DNA of 64,000 nt from Tannerella serpentiformis (GCF_003033925.1 NZ_CP028365.1:2356001-2420000), one strand, 5' to 3'; shown: positions 34,956-44,639, numbered from the stretch's first letter. Translations and numbers: made by a program. Notes: a model not told the origin generated them from the letters alone.

Positions 34956-35603
34956 CTAATGGGCGGCGGCCAACTGATAGAGGAAGTCCCACTCTTTGCG
35001 CAGCTGGTCGAGGACGAACTGCTGGTGGATGACGGCGCCGTGAAACGCTATGCCGACATAGACGGAGTGGAAGGCGTTGTACAGGGTCTCGGTGTCGACC
35101 TCTTTCCGGATCTCGCCGCGTTCCTGACCTTGATGGATGGCCTCCGACCAGCACTGCGCTTGCGCCTCTTCGTACGCCTGGAGCTTCCGCTTGATACCGG
35201 CTACGTACTTGTTGATGAAAAGCAGGAAACTCATGAAATCGGCCGACGTAATGTCACTATCTGGGCCCACTTGTTCAAGGAAGAGCTGCACCCGCTGTTC
35301 TATTTGGCGGATCTGTGCGTCCAAGAAGCTCCTCAAGGGCGTCTGGTCGTCTATGATCTCGTCCGCCGAGGGGCTACTCTGCAAAAAGTCGATGACGAAT
35401 TTCTCTGCTACGCCCCTGAGCAGATCTTCTTTGTTTCTGAAATGATAGAAGATGGCCCCTCTGGTGACTTGGGATACTTGTTCGATGCTCATAAAGCTGA
35501 CGGCATGGTATCCGTGTGCCAGGAACAGCTTGAATGCGGCCCAGAGAATGCGGCCTTTTGTCTCAGTCTTTCTCAGTTCGTTCTTGTTCGTTTTCTGGAT
35601 CAT
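34956..35603 (-). CDS. TetR-family transcriptional regulator 1
   Basis: 215 residues from the ATG at 35601-35603. The N-terminal helix-turn-helix is clear: GRILWAAFKLFLAHGYHAVS and MSIEQVSQVTRGAIFYHFRNKEDLL. The ligand-binding domain is all-helical without a recognisable family. It is co-oriented with the barrel gene downstream and with a second TetR gene upstream that is a clear paralogue. Confidence 0.93.
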   Translation of the reverse strand: MIQKTNKNELRKTETKGRILWAAFKLFLAHGYHAVSFMSIEQVSQVTRGAIFYHFRNKEDLLRGVAEKFVIDFLQSSPSADEIIDDQTPLRSFLDAQIRQIEQRVQLFLEQVGPDSDITSADFMSFLLFINKYVAGIKRKLQAYEEAQAQCWSEAIHQGQERGEIRKEVDTETLYNAFHSVYVGIAFHGAVIHQQFVLDQLRKEWDFLYQLAAAH

Positions 35604-35928
35604 AAGCGGGAATGGTTGAATGGGGGTTAAAGGGTTGTAGATGGATAGCCTCGTTCGGCTTGTCGACCCCAAAAATAAGCAGGGCGAGAGCAACCTGCAT
35701 ACTATTCGGTCTATTTTCCTTCATGGCTGGAGCTTCTTTCGCTCCGTGGCTCCCGCCGACACCCCCCGCCGGCGGCCGCCGTCGCCCATCGGCGGGTAGG
35801 GGTAGGGACGAAAATGAACATGCCCCCAGACGTTTCCGCAGGGGGCATATAGGTTCGGGGGCCGTGTGCAATCGTCGGCCCACGTCGTGCACGTTGTCGC
35901 CGGCGCACGGGCCGAGGCGGGGCGGACA
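35604..35928. other. intergenic interval between the two TetR genes
   Basis: No gene is seen. It holds a degenerate copy of the 36.9-38.0 kb repeat material (CCCATCGGCGGGTAGGGGTA) and a hairpin ATGCCCCC / GGGGGCAT at 35820-35848. GC content is very high. Confidence 0.6.
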
Positions 35929-36576
35929 CTACGCCTCGATGGTAGTCTGGTAGAAGTTGTCCCACTCGTCTTGGAGCTGGTCGAGGGGGATCTCTTGGTG
36001 GCAGACGGCGCTCTGGAAGATGATACCGGAAAGGATGTGGACGAAGGTGTCGCCCAGGGTGACGGTACTGAGCGCCTGGCGGATTTCGCCGCACGCCTTG
36101 GCCCGGTTGATGACCTCCGACCAGTAGCCCAGTTGCGTCGTGTGGAACGCTTGCAGCGCCCGTTTGAAGGAGGCACTCAGGGTGCAGAGGTGAATCATGA
36201 AGTTGATCGACGAGGCCGACGTGACCTTCGTGTCTTTGACTATGTTCTCCTTGAAATGCCTGACCTGCGCTTCTACCATCTGGACGAACGCCTTCAGATA
36301 GTCCTTCAGCGGCGTCCGGCTGTTTATCACCTCCTCGTCGGGGCAGGTGTCGCGGAAAAAGTCGGCGATGAACTTCTCCGAGGTGAGTAGGAGCAGGGTC
36401 TCTTTGCTCCGGTAATGGTAGATGAGGCTTCCGCGGGTCGCTCCCGCGCCCTGCTCAATGTCTGCCAGACAGACCTTTTCGTATCCGTGCGTCAGGAACA
36501 GCTCGTAGGCCACGTTCAGGATAGTCTGCTTCAAGGCCTCAGCTTTCTCTTGCTTCATTTTCATTCTTTCACCCAT
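35929..36576 (-). CDS. TetR-family transcriptional regulator 2
   Basis: 215 residues. The helix-turn-helix reads NVAYELFLTHGYEKVCLADI then GAGATRGSLIYHYRSKETLL. The rest parallels regulator 1 throughout, including a closing QLQDEWDNFYQ against QLRKEWDFLYQ, so the two are a tandem duplication that has diverged. Start taken at 36576; the Met at 36564 is an alternative. A TATCTTTG box lies 68 bp upstream. Confidence 0.92.
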   Translation of the reverse strand: MGERMKMKQEKAEALKQTILNVAYELFLTHGYEKVCLADIEQGAGATRGSLIYHYRSKETLLLLTSEKFIADFFRDTCPDEEVINSRTPLKDYLKAFVQMVEAQVRHFKENIVKDTKVTSASSINFMIHLCTLSASFKRALQAFHTTQLGYWSEVINRAKACGEIRQALSTVTLGDTFVHILSGIIFQSAVCHQEIPLDQLQDEWDNFYQTTIEA

Positions 36577-36643
36577 AAGTGTATCGTGTATTGTTGCGAG
36601 TAAATAAATCCGTTTTAGCTGCTTGTTTCCAGCTTTTCCATTG

Positions 36644-36651
36644 CAAAGATA
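36644..36651 (-). promoter_or_regulatory. -7 box of TetR 2
   Basis: TATCTTTG on the minus strand, matching TAnnTTTG. A -33 TTTG is not evident. Confidence 0.5.
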
Positions 36652-36839
36652 GCTTGAATCTTTCTGTTATTCATTCAGTTGGAGGAAAAATAAATTACAA
36701 ATTGAACTTTCGCCTCCAGTAGCCCGTCGTCGGATGTTGTTTCGTAAGCCATCAGCATTCATTTGCTTATAACTTGGAATCTAATAGGCGCCCAAAACGC
36801 TGATTCGCTTCCGTCAGAAACCTTTTTACGGGCCACCGC

Positions 36840-38070
36840 TATCCATTGGCCCCCGAAATGGTTTCCGATGTGTGCGCCCGACGCCCATCCGCCGGTAGGG
36901 TAGGGGCGTATTGCATACGCCCCTTCAGATATCCCCGCAGGGGACAAATCCGACGGCGGCGGTCGACACCCATCCGCCTATAAAATGGAATCCGATTGCG
37001 GCGGATACCTGTCGGGCGCTATTGTTCTCGGCCATGAACATGGGAGGCGTATGCAATACGCCCCTACACGGACGTTCGACAATGGCCGCTGTCGTCCATT
37101 CGCCTCTGTCGGAAACCATTTCACGGGCCACCGCGTCCCATCCGCCGGTAGGGTAGGGGCGTATTGCATACGCCCCTTCAAATGGCCCCGCAGGGGACAA
37201 ATCCGACGGCGGCGGGTCCCTGTTGGGCGCTATTGTTCCCTGCCGGGAACATCGGGGGCGTATGCAATACGCCCCTACACGGACGTTCGACAATGGCCGC
37301 TATCGTTCATCCGCCCCCGTCGGAAACCATTTTATAGGCCATCGCGTCCCATCCGCCGGTAGGGTAGGGGCGTATTGCATACGCCCCTTCAAATGGCCCC
37401 GCAGGGGACAAATCCGACGGCGGCGCCTGACGTTCATTCGCCCCCAAAATGTTTTTCGATTGCGGCGGATCTCTGTCGGGCGCTATTGTTCTCGGCCATG
37501 AACATGGGGGCGTATGCAATACGCCCCTACACGGACGTCCGACAATGGCCGCTGACGTTTGTTCGCCCCCGAAATGTTTCCCGATTGCGGCGGATACCTG
37601 TCGGGCGCTATTGTTCCCTACCGGGAACATGAGGGGGCGTATGCTTTTGCGCCCCTACACGGACGTCCGACAATGGCCGCTGTCGTTCATTCGCCCCCGT
37701 CGGAATCCATTTTATAGGCCATCGCGTCCCATCCGCCGGTAGGGTAGGGGCGTATTGCATACGCCCCTTCAAATGGCCCCGTAGGGGACAAATCCGACGG
37801 CGGCGCCCGACGCCCATTCGCCTCCGAAATGGTTTCCGACGGCGGCGGATACCCGATAGGCGCTATTGTTTCCTACCGGGAACATGGGGGGCGTATGCAA
37901 TACGCCCCTACACGGATGTCCGACAATGGCCGCTGTCGTTCGTTCGCCCCCAGTCGGAATCTATTTTATAGGTCATCGCGTCCCATCCGCCGGTAGGGTA
38001 GGGGCGTATTGCATACGCCCCTTCAAATGACCCCGTAGGGGACAAATCCGACGGCGGCGGTCGACGCCCA
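36840..38070. repeat. higher-order repeat field H
   Basis: The near-palindrome GGGGCGTATTGCATACGCCC recurs in one orientation at 36903, 37156, 37367, 37747 and 38001, each preceded by CATCCGCCGGTAGGGTA and followed by CTTCAAATGGCCCCGCAGGG. The opposite orientation alternates with it near 37045, 37257, 37505, 37890 and 38143, followed by CTACACGGACGTYCGACAAT. Spacing between like copies is about 211, 253 and 380 bp, near multiples of 42. Long open frames in all frames here are products of the repeats. Confidence 0.85.
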
Positions 38071-38229
38071 TCCGCCTATAAAATGGAATCCAATTGCGGC
38101 GGATGCCTGTTGGGCGCTATTGTTTCCTACCGGAAATATGGGGGGCGTATGCTTTTGCGCCCCTACACGGACGTCCGACAATGGCCGCCGACGTTCATTC
38201 GCCCCCGGAATGTTTTCCGATACGTGCGC

Positions 38230-38757
38230 CCGACGCCCATTCGCCCCCGTCGGAAACCATTTTATGGGCCGATGACACCCATTCGCCTCTAAAATGTTTT
38301 CCAATGGGAGCGGCTGACGCTTGGGCGCCCTTGTCGGAAACCATTTTATGGGCCGATGACACCCATTCGCCCCTAAAATGTTTTCCAATGGGAGCGGCTG
38401 ACGCTTGGGTGCCCTTGTCGGAATGTCCAACGGGAGCGGCTGGCGGTCAGACACCCTCAAAATGGTTTCCAATGGGGCGTCTTTTTGCTCGGACGCCCCC
38501 GTTGGACACTCCGACGGGGCGTCTTTTTGCTCAGACACCCTCAAAATGGTTTCCAACGGGGCGTCTTTTTGCTCAGACACCCTCAAAATGGTTTCCAACG
38601 GGGCGTCTTTTTGCTCAGACACCCTCAAAATGGTTTCCAACGGGGCGTCTTTTTGCTCAGACACCCTCAAAATGGTTTCCAACGGGGCGTCTTTTTGCTC
38701 AGACACCCTCAAAATGGTTTCCAACGAGGCGTCTTTTTGCTCAGACGCCCCATCTGT
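38230..38757. repeat. tandem array I, 42-bp period
   Basis: The 42-bp unit (AAAATGGTTTCCAACGGGGC then GTCTTTTTGCTCAGACACCCTC) starts at 38459, 38543, 38585, 38627, 38669 and 38711, all multiples of 42 apart, with a variant unit at 38501. Before it, an 84-bp double unit (CCCATTCGCC at 38278 and 38362) links the array to field H. Confidence 0.92.
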
Positions 38758-38864
38758 GCATTTTTTTGGCGGCTTCGGGGGCTTGGCGGCCGCCGATGGA
38801 TCGCGCTTGGACGGCACGGACTGACCCGCGGCCGGCGATGGGAAAGAGGAAATGAAGGACGGCG

Positions 38865-38872
38865 TACTTTTG
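38865..38872 (+). promoter_or_regulatory. -7 box of the protease-like/TPR gene
   Basis: TACTTTTG fits TAnnTTTG. Transcription would begin near 38879, which excludes the in-frame ATG at 38878 in favour of the one at 38899. Confidence 0.5.
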
Positions 38873-38898
38873 CGCCCATGAATTTTAATACGGATAAG

Positions 38899-40626
38899 AT
38901 GAATAAGACGAGTTGGTTAGTGTGCGCTTTGATCTTGATTCAGAGCGGCGGAATGTTGCTGGCGCAGAAAGCGCCGAAGTGGGCCGAACGGGCGCGGCGG
39001 TCGGTCTTTACGATTGAGGCCACGGACAAGAGTGGCAATGTCACGCGCGGCACGGGATTTTTTGTGGGCGACCAGGGCGAGGCCGTCTCTAACTATACCT
39101 TATTTATAGGCGCCGATCGGGCCACGGTGATCGATGCCGACGGCGGGCGCCTGCCGGTGGTCTGCATCCTCGGCGCGGATGATCTGTACGACGTGATCCG
39201 GTTCAAGGTTAGCTCGCAGAAGAAACTGCCCGGCTTGACCCCAGCCGTGAGCCAGCCCGCCGTCGGAGATCGGGCTTACCTCATCCCCGCCTCGTCGGCT
39301 AAGGGCGCGGCGCCGGCCGTGGGCCCGATCTCGGAGGTGACCCGCATCAAGGAACAGTATGGCTACTACCGCGTCGACATGCCCCTCACGCGCGAACAGG
39401 TCAGTGCGCCGCTGCTGAACGAGGGCGGCCAGGCGTTTGCCCTGGCGCAGGCCGACGCCTCGGGCAAGGGCAAGACGTACGGCATTGATCTGGCTTACAT
39501 CATGAGTCTGCGGCCGGCGGCAACCGATGTCCTGAACAAAGTCTACTCCTCCATCGGCATCCGGACGGCTTGGGCCAGCTCGGCCGACGAGGCGCTCGTG
39601 GCCCTCATGCTCTACGCCGCCCAGCAGGACGCGCACGCCTATCTCGCCACCCTGGACGACTTCATCGCCACCTTCCCCAGCTCCCCGGATGGTTACCTGA
39701 CGCGGGCTTCGCACTACGTCTACCAGCGGAAAAAGCTCTCCGACGTGGGCACCGAGCAGCAGCTGCTCAGCCGGGCTGAGGCGGACTTAGCGTCGGCGCA
39801 GAAGCTGTTCGGAGACAATGTCGCCGAGGGCTACTACAACCACGCGAAGCTCATCTATGGCGTCTCCGCCGCCGACTCCACCCTCACGGCTCCCGGCTGG
39901 ACGATGGACCGCGCCGCCGACTGGATCGCTAAGGCCATCGCCGCAGACGACCGCCCCCTCTACCGACAGCTCGAGGCCGACATCGCCTTTTTCCGCGGCG
40001 ACTACCCCAAGGCGGCCGCCGACTATGCACGCGTCAATCAAGGCCCCGGCGCCTCGGCCTCTTCGTTTTACATGGCCGCCAAGACCGAGGAGCAGCTCGA
40101 GGCCCCCGACACCACCCGCATGTTTATGCTCATGGATAGCGCCATCACACGCGCCACGGGCGTCAACCCGACCGACGCGGCCACGTACATCATGGACGCC
40201 GTCGATATGCGCATGCGCCGCGGCCAATTCGCTGAGGCCGTAAAGCTGTACGACCGCTACTATGCCCTCACGGGTGGCGAAGTCTTGCCGCGCTTCTACT
40301 ACTACCGCGAGCAGGCTAAGTTCCGGGCGAACGATATGGACGGCGCCCTCTCCGACATCCGCCTCGCACTCGAGGGCGACCCCAACAACGCGCTCTACCT
40401 GGCCGAAGAGGGCTCCATCTACCTCCGCAAGCAGGACTTCGCCAAGGCCCGACAGAGCCTGGAGCGCTGCATTGCGCAGGCCCCCGACTTCTCGGCGGGC
40501 CACCGTCTGCTCGGGCTCTGCCTCGTCCGCAGCGGAAAGAAGGCCGAGGGCTGTCGGGCCTTCGAACGCGCCAAAGAGCTGGGCGATCCCGTGGTCGAAC
40601 GTCTCATGAAGCAGCATTGCCAGTAA
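38899..40626 (+). CDS. degenerate trypsin-like domain plus TPR repeats, exported
   Basis: 575 residues from ATG 38899, chosen because of the -7 box at 38865 and because the signal peptide (LVCALILIQSGGMLLA|QK) follows directly. Residues 25-210 resemble an HtrA/trypsin-like domain (VTRGTGFFVGDQGEAVSNYT), but the catalytic His expected in SNYH reads Thr and the serine site (QVSAPLLNEGG) is altered. The C-terminal 350 residues form helical TPR-like repeats, clearest at ALSDIRLALEGDPNNALYLA and SLERCIAQAPDFSAGHRLLG. Probable role: a periplasmic scaffold rather than a protease. The upstream 2 kb is repeat DNA. Confidence 0.8.
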   Translation: MNKTSWLVCALILIQSGGMLLAQKAPKWAERARRSVFTIEATDKSGNVTRGTGFFVGDQGEAVSNYTLFIGADRATVIDADGGRLPVVCILGADDLYDVIRFKVSSQKKLPGLTPAVSQPAVGDRAYLIPASSAKGAAPAVGPISEVTRIKEQYGYYRVDMPLTREQVSAPLLNEGGQAFALAQADASGKGKTYGIDLAYIMSLRPAATDVLNKVYSSIGIRTAWASSADEALVALMLYAAQQDAHAYLATLDDFIATFPSSPDGYLTRASHYVYQRKKLSDVGTEQQLLSRAEADLASAQKLFGDNVAEGYYNHAKLIYGVSAADSTLTAPGWTMDRAADWIAKAIAADDRPLYRQLEADIAFFRGDYPKAAADYARVNQGPGASASSFYMAAKTEEQLEAPDTTRMFMLMDSAITRATGVNPTDAATYIMDAVDMRMRRGQFAEAVKLYDRYYALTGGEVLPRFYYYREQAKFRANDMDGALSDIRLALEGDPNNALYLAEEGSIYLRKQDFAKARQSLERCIAQAPDFSAGHRLLGLCLVRSGKKAEGCRAFERAKELGDPVVERLMKQHCQ

Positions 40627-40701
40627 CCATCGGCGGCTTCGATCGGTGGGCGGCCGCCTGCCGATCGCTCGTTTGTAGCTTTTTATTTTTCGTGTCACAT
40701 C

Positions 40702-42012
40702 ATGGATAGTGTAGCCTTTCAGTATCTCCCTCAGGCGGAGATCAAAGCCTATCAAGAGCAGTGCCTCGTCGAGACACTGGCTTACGTCAATGAACGGTCG
40801 CCCTTCTACCGCCGCCGATTCGCCGAAGCCGGCATCGACGTCAGCAGCATCCGGCGCCTCGAAGACCTCGTGCGACTCCCCGTCACGACCAAGGAAGACC
40901 TCCAACGCCACAACGAGGATTTCCTCTGCGTCCCCCGCACCGAGATCCTCGACTACGTCACCACCTCCGGCACCCTCGGCGAGCCGGTCACCTTCGCCGA
41001 CACCCGCCACGACCTCGATCGCCTCGCGCTCAGCGAATACCTCTCGTACGAGATCTGCGGCTGTCGCCCGGACGATGTCATCCAACTCATGGCCACCAAC
41101 GACCGCTGCTTCATGGCCGGTCAAGCGTGCCTCCTGGGCAGCTTCCGCCTCGGGTCGGCCATCGTCCGCGTGGGCAACGGCATCCCCGAACTGCAATGGA
41201 ACATGATCCGGCGTCTCCGCCCGACCGTCTGCGTGTGCGTACCCTCCTTCATCCTCAAATTGATCGACTACGCCCGCGCTCAAGGCATCGATTACCGGAA
41301 CTGTAGCCTCCGCCGCGCCTTCTGTGTCGGCGAAACAGTCCGCACCGACACCCACGAGCTGAACCTACTCGGCCGCAAGATTCACGATCTCTGGCCCGAG
41401 CTGTCGCTACACGTCAACTATGCCTCCACCGAGATGCAATCGTCCTTCATGGAGTGCGAACATCAATGCGGCTCGCACCACAAGCCCGACTTGACCATCG
41501 TGGAGTTTCTCGACGACGACAACCGCCCCGTCGGCCCCGACGAGCCAGGCGAGATTACCATCACCACCCTGGGCGTGGAGGGTATGCCAGTTGTCCGTTT
41601 CAAGACGGGCGACGTCTGCCGCCATTTCGAAGATCCCTGCGCCTGCGGCCGTCACTCGTTACGTGTCGGCCCGATCATCGGTCGCAAAGGGCAGATGATC
41701 AAATTCAAGGGCACAGCGCTCTATCCGGCCGCCCTCTACGACATCCTCGACAACGTGCCCGAAGTCACGAACTACATCGTCGAAGTCTACACCAACGCCA
41801 TCGGCACGGACGGCATACGCATCCTGGTCGGTGCCGGCGAGTCGGCTGACGAAGGCTTCGAGAAGCGTCTCAAAGATCTCTTTCGGTCCAAAGTGCGTGT
41901 TGCGCCGGACATTGTCTTCGCGCCGGCTGAGCTGATCGCCCGCAAGCAGATGCCACCGACGAGCCGTAAGCTGATCAAGTTCATCGATTACAGAGGGGAG
42001 ACCTTCGCATAG
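40702..42012 (+). CDS. phenylacetate-CoA ligase-like (PaaK-type) adenylating enzyme
   Basis: 436 residues. ATP-binding motif TTSGTLGEPVTF at about residues 89-100, the acid-specificity and adenylate motif NYASTEMQ near residue 236, the GEITITTLGVEGMPVVRFKTGD hinge motif, and a terminal lysine motif TSRKLIKF. PaaK-type enzymes activate aryl or fatty acids to CoA thioesters. The gene converges on the ABC exporter of the DarA/DarB cluster; such ligases are common in resorcinol and flexirubin type clusters, so it may load the starter acid. That link is inference. Confidence 0.85.
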   Translation: MDSVAFQYLPQAEIKAYQEQCLVETLAYVNERSPFYRRRFAEAGIDVSSIRRLEDLVRLPVTTKEDLQRHNEDFLCVPRTEILDYVTTSGTLGEPVTFADTRHDLDRLALSEYLSYEICGCRPDDVIQLMATNDRCFMAGQACLLGSFRLGSAIVRVGNGIPELQWNMIRRLRPTVCVCVPSFILKLIDYARAQGIDYRNCSLRRAFCVGETVRTDTHELNLLGRKIHDLWPELSLHVNYASTEMQSSFMECEHQCGSHHKPDLTIVEFLDDDNRPVGPDEPGEITITTLGVEGMPVVRFKTGDVCRHFEDPCACGRHSLRVGPIIGRKGQMIKFKGTALYPAALYDILDNVPEVTNYIVEVYTNAIGTDGIRILVGAGESADEGFEKRLKDLFRSKVRVAPDIVFAPAELIARKQMPPTSRKLIKFIDYRGETFA

Positions 42013-42014
42013 CG

Positions 42015-42320
42015 GCGCAACCTGCGCCGATGTCGCGGCAAATGCTTTGGGAGTTGCGCAACCTGCGCAGACGTCGCGGTAAATGCTTTGGGAGTTGCGC
42101 AACCTGCGCAGACGTCGCGGCAAATGCTTTGGGAGTTGCGCAACCTGCGCCGCTGTCTCGGCAAATGCTTTGGGATCGGCGCAACCTGCGCAGACGTCGC
42201 GGCAAATGCTTTGGGAGTTGCGCAACCTGCGCAGACGTCGCGGCAAATGCTTTGGGAGTTGCGCAACCTGCGCCGCCGTCTCGGTAAAAGCTTTGGGATT
42301 GGCGCAACCTGCGCAATGCC
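42015..42320. repeat. tandem array D, exact 41-bp period
   Basis: GCGCAACCTGCGC starts at 42015, 42056, 42097, 42138, 42179, 42220, 42261 and 42302, each 41 bp apart. TGCGCAACCTGCGCA is an inverted repeat with a 3-bp centre. The rest of the unit (GACGTCGCGGCAAATGCTTT GGGAG) varies slightly. It lies between convergent genes; 42321-42423 holds one further hairpin (GCCGGTTCACCGGC at 42398-42411). Confidence 0.95.
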
Positions 42321-42423
42321 TGTTGCTTATTTCTTGGAGGCTTGCAAGTTCTTAGGCCGAACTCACGTTATACCCGCCGATGCAGGTAGGCCGTTTTGCC
42401 GGTTCACCGGCCACTTCTCTCTG

Positions 42424-43713
42424 TTAGCTTTTCATTTTCCGTCTGACGATCGCCACGCCGAGCATGATGGCGAAGAAAACGAGTGAGGCTGCGGCATAGG
42501 GGGCCACATCCGACAGTCCGCCGCCCCGTACGAAGAGCGTGTTGAAGCCTTCCAATCCCCAGTTCAGGGGTGAAATGCGGGCGACGGTGCGCATAAGGGG
42601 TGGCATGACGAACGTGGGGATCCACACGCCGCCGATGGCCGCCAAGATGACGACGGACACGGCGCCGAAGATGCTCGCCTGTTGTGCCGTGCGGGCTACA
42701 CTGCCGATGGCCAAGCCGTAACCCACAGCCGACAGCGAGACGGCGATGCACATCAGGGCGAGGGCGACATGGTCGTGGCCGAGGCGGAGGGGCGGTAGGC
42801 CGAGGTGGGGCATGAGGTAGAGGCCGGTGAGGAGAAGCAGGGCGAGCTGCAAGAGGCAGACGAGGAGGTGGACGAGCACCTTGCCCGTGAGGTAGAGGGC
42901 GTAGGGACAGGGCATGGTCAGGAGGCGAGCAAAGCAGCCCGTTTCGCGCTCGCGGATCATGTTCCCGGCCAGCGAGATGACGATGAAGAAGACGGCGAAC
43001 ATGCTCCAGGCCGGCACGTTGTGCTGCGTAGCGTTAGGCAGCAGGTCGGTGGTGGAGGAGGTGCGGGCGTAGGACTCTTGGACCGTGATCCAGCCTTCCG
43101 TCTCCATCTCTAAATCGATGGGCATAGGGATAAGGCGGTTGACGTGACGCGAGATTTCACCGAGCAGGAGCCGATTCTGGACCGTGAGCATGTGTTCGCG
43201 GACGGCGCTGAGCAGCGTGGCCCGAAAGGACGGCTTTGCGGTCGGGTCGACCCATAGACGGATCTCAAGCGGTTGAGCCGAGAGGGTGTCTGCCTCGGAT
43301 TCACTCACGCTATCCTCTTCGCCACCGAAGGCTTGTGCGACGCCTCGCGCTACGCGTTGCCGCAGACGGTCGGTGGTGCCGGACGGGATGACGACGCCGA
43401 TCAGGTAATCGCCCCGCGCCACGGCCGTTTCCACCGCCTCGGCTGTCAGCGGCTGACCGTCGGGCGCCGTGGAGGTAATGTCGAAGAGGTGGCTATCGGC
43501 TAGCTCGCGGCTGACGGTGTTGCCGAGCGAATCGGCGTCTTCGTTCAGCAAGAGGAGGGGGATGTGCTGTTCGTCGAGGGTGCGGAAGGTGCTGTCCTGC
43601 AAGCTGGCCATAAGGATCACGAGCGCCCACGGCATCAGGAACAGTAAGACGAGCCCCCACGGATCGCGCAGGAGCAGCAGCAGGTCTTTGCGGAATAATG
43701 CGGCGAGCTTCAT
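42424..43713 (-). CDS. ABC-2 type transporter permease
   Basis: 429 residues from the ATG at 43711-43713; the long upstream open frame is the shadow of the ATPase gene. The N-terminus has one membrane helix (PWGLVLLFLMPWALVILMAS), then a large soluble loop (about residues 45-215), then five helices, the layout of ABC-2 exporters of the YhfgE/DrrB kind. The start overlaps the ATPase gene by 4 nt. It probably exports the lipid-like product of the DarA/DarB cluster. Confidence 0.9.
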   Translation of the reverse strand: MKLAALFRKDLLLLLRDPWGLVLLFLMPWALVILMASLQDSTFRTLDEQHIPLLLLNEDADSLGNTVSRELADSHLFDITSTAPDGQPLTAEAVETAVARGDYLIGVVIPSGTTDRLRQRVARGVAQAFGGEEDSVSESEADTLSAQPLEIRLWVDPTAKPSFRATLLSAVREHMLTVQNRLLLGEISRHVNRLIPMPIDLEMETEGWITVQESYARTSSTTDLLPNATQHNVPAWSMFAVFFIVISLAGNMIRERETGCFARLLTMPCPYALYLTGKVLVHLLVCLLQLALLLLTGLYLMPHLGLPPLRLGHDHVALALMCIAVSLSAVGYGLAIGSVARTAQQASIFGAVSVVILAAIGGVWIPTFVMPPLMRTVARISPLNWGLEGFNTLFVRGGGLSDVAPYAAASLVFFAIMLGVAIVRRKMKS

Positions 43714-44453
43714 GCGCGTCCGGCCTCCTCCGTCCGGGCGATAAAGAGGGCTTCGAGCGAGGGCATGCGCGCCTCGGCAAGCAAGGCGTCGGGCGTGCCT
43801 TCGCAGACGGTTGCGCCGCGGTTCATGAGGGCTACGCGGGTGCAGAGTCGCTCGGCCTCGACCATATCGTGCGAGGTGTAGATGATCGTCATGCCGTCGG
43901 TGTTGAGGGCGCGGAGGTGCGCGATGATCTCTTGCCGGGAATGCACATCGACGCCCACGGTCGGCTCGTCGAGGAAGAGGATACGGGGGCGATGGAGCAA
44001 GGCGACGAGGAGGTTGAGCTTGCGCTTCATGCCGCCAGAGAGGTGTTCGATGCGTTTGTGCAGGTGGGCGCGGAGGTCGAGGCGGTTCACATCCGTGTCG
44101 ATGCGTTCGCGGAGCGTGCGGGTGGGCAGGCCGTGCATGCGACCGAAGAAGTGAAGGTTCTCTGCGGCGGTGAGTTCGGGATAGAGGGCAATGTCTTGCG
44201 GCACGACGCCGATCAGCGGACGGATGCGGGCACGGTCGCGGCGTATGTCGAGGCCGCAGAGATGCACCGTGCCGCCGTCGAACGGTAGGAGGCCGGCGAG
44301 GATGGAGAGCGTCGTCGTCTTGCCTGCGCCATTGGGGCCGAGTAGCCCGAAGAATTCGCCCTCGGAGACGTGCAGCGTGAGTCCGTCGACAGACGGTGCA
44401 GCGGCGCCGCGATACGTCTTGCGGAGGTCGCGGATGTCGATGGCAGATGTCAT
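43710..44453 (-). CDS. ABC transporter ATP-binding protein
   Basis: 247 residues with all nucleotide-binding motifs: Walker A LLGPNGAGKTTT, signature LSGGMKRKL, Walker B ILFLDEPTVGVD and the switch His in IYTSHDM. It resembles DrrA/CcmA-type exporters. It pairs with the permease at 42424, with coupled start and stop codons. Confidence 0.95.
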   Translation of the reverse strand: MTSAIDIRDLRKTYRGAAAPSVDGLTLHVSEGEFFGLLGPNGAGKTTTLSILAGLLPFDGGTVHLCGLDIRRDRARIRPLIGVVPQDIALYPELTAAENLHFFGRMHGLPTRTLRERIDTDVNRLDLRAHLHKRIEHLSGGMKRKLNLLVALLHRPRILFLDEPTVGVDVHSRQEIIAHLRALNTDGMTIIYTSHDMVEAERLCTRVALMNRGATVCEGTPDALLAEARMPSLEALFIARTEEAGRA

Positions 44454-44498
44454 GTATAGTTACGAGTGAATGGTTACGAGTTACAAGTGCCGGGAGCC

Positions 44499-44607
44499 GG
44501 GGCATATACGATGCGCCTCTACGGTCTTCTTTTCTTCCCTTGGTGGAAGAAAAGAAGCAAAAGAAGATCAAGGCGTCAGGGACGCCGGCCAATTTGGCCG
44601 GGTACCA
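44499..44607 (+). repeat. dispersed composite element
   Basis: In order: GGGGCATATACGATGCGCCT (degenerate GGGGCGTAT palindrome), a CTTTTCTTCC / GGAAGAAAAG hairpin, CAAAAGAAGATCAAGGCGTC, and GGCCAATTTGGCCGGGTACC. The same modules in the same order occur near 48070-48178. It fills most of the space between the ATPase and BtrH-like genes. Confidence 0.75.
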
Positions 44608-44639
44608 AGAGGGTGTGAAAAATCGGGCGGACAGACAGG

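Noticed and set aside
38023-38817. 264-residue repeat protein (SEQKDAPLETILRV repeats) on the minus strand and its plus-strand counterparts
   Set aside because: The 42-bp unit equals 14 codons, so every stop-free frame stays open through the array. Open on both strands alike, with no ribosome-binding site or promoter.
42030-42316. Cysteine-rich peptides (LRNLRRRRGKCFGSCATCA) over array D
   Set aside because: Same repeat artefact: 41-bp register rotates frames and both strands are open.
42398-42411. Intrinsic terminator after the ABC permease
   Set aside because: GCCGGT/ACCGGC folds, but no T-run follows on the minus strand, so it was not called as a terminator.
42424-44592. 722-residue protein starting at 44592
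   Set aside because: Its first 290 residues are an out-of-frame reading of the ATPase gene; the permease starts at 43713 with an ATGA overlap.
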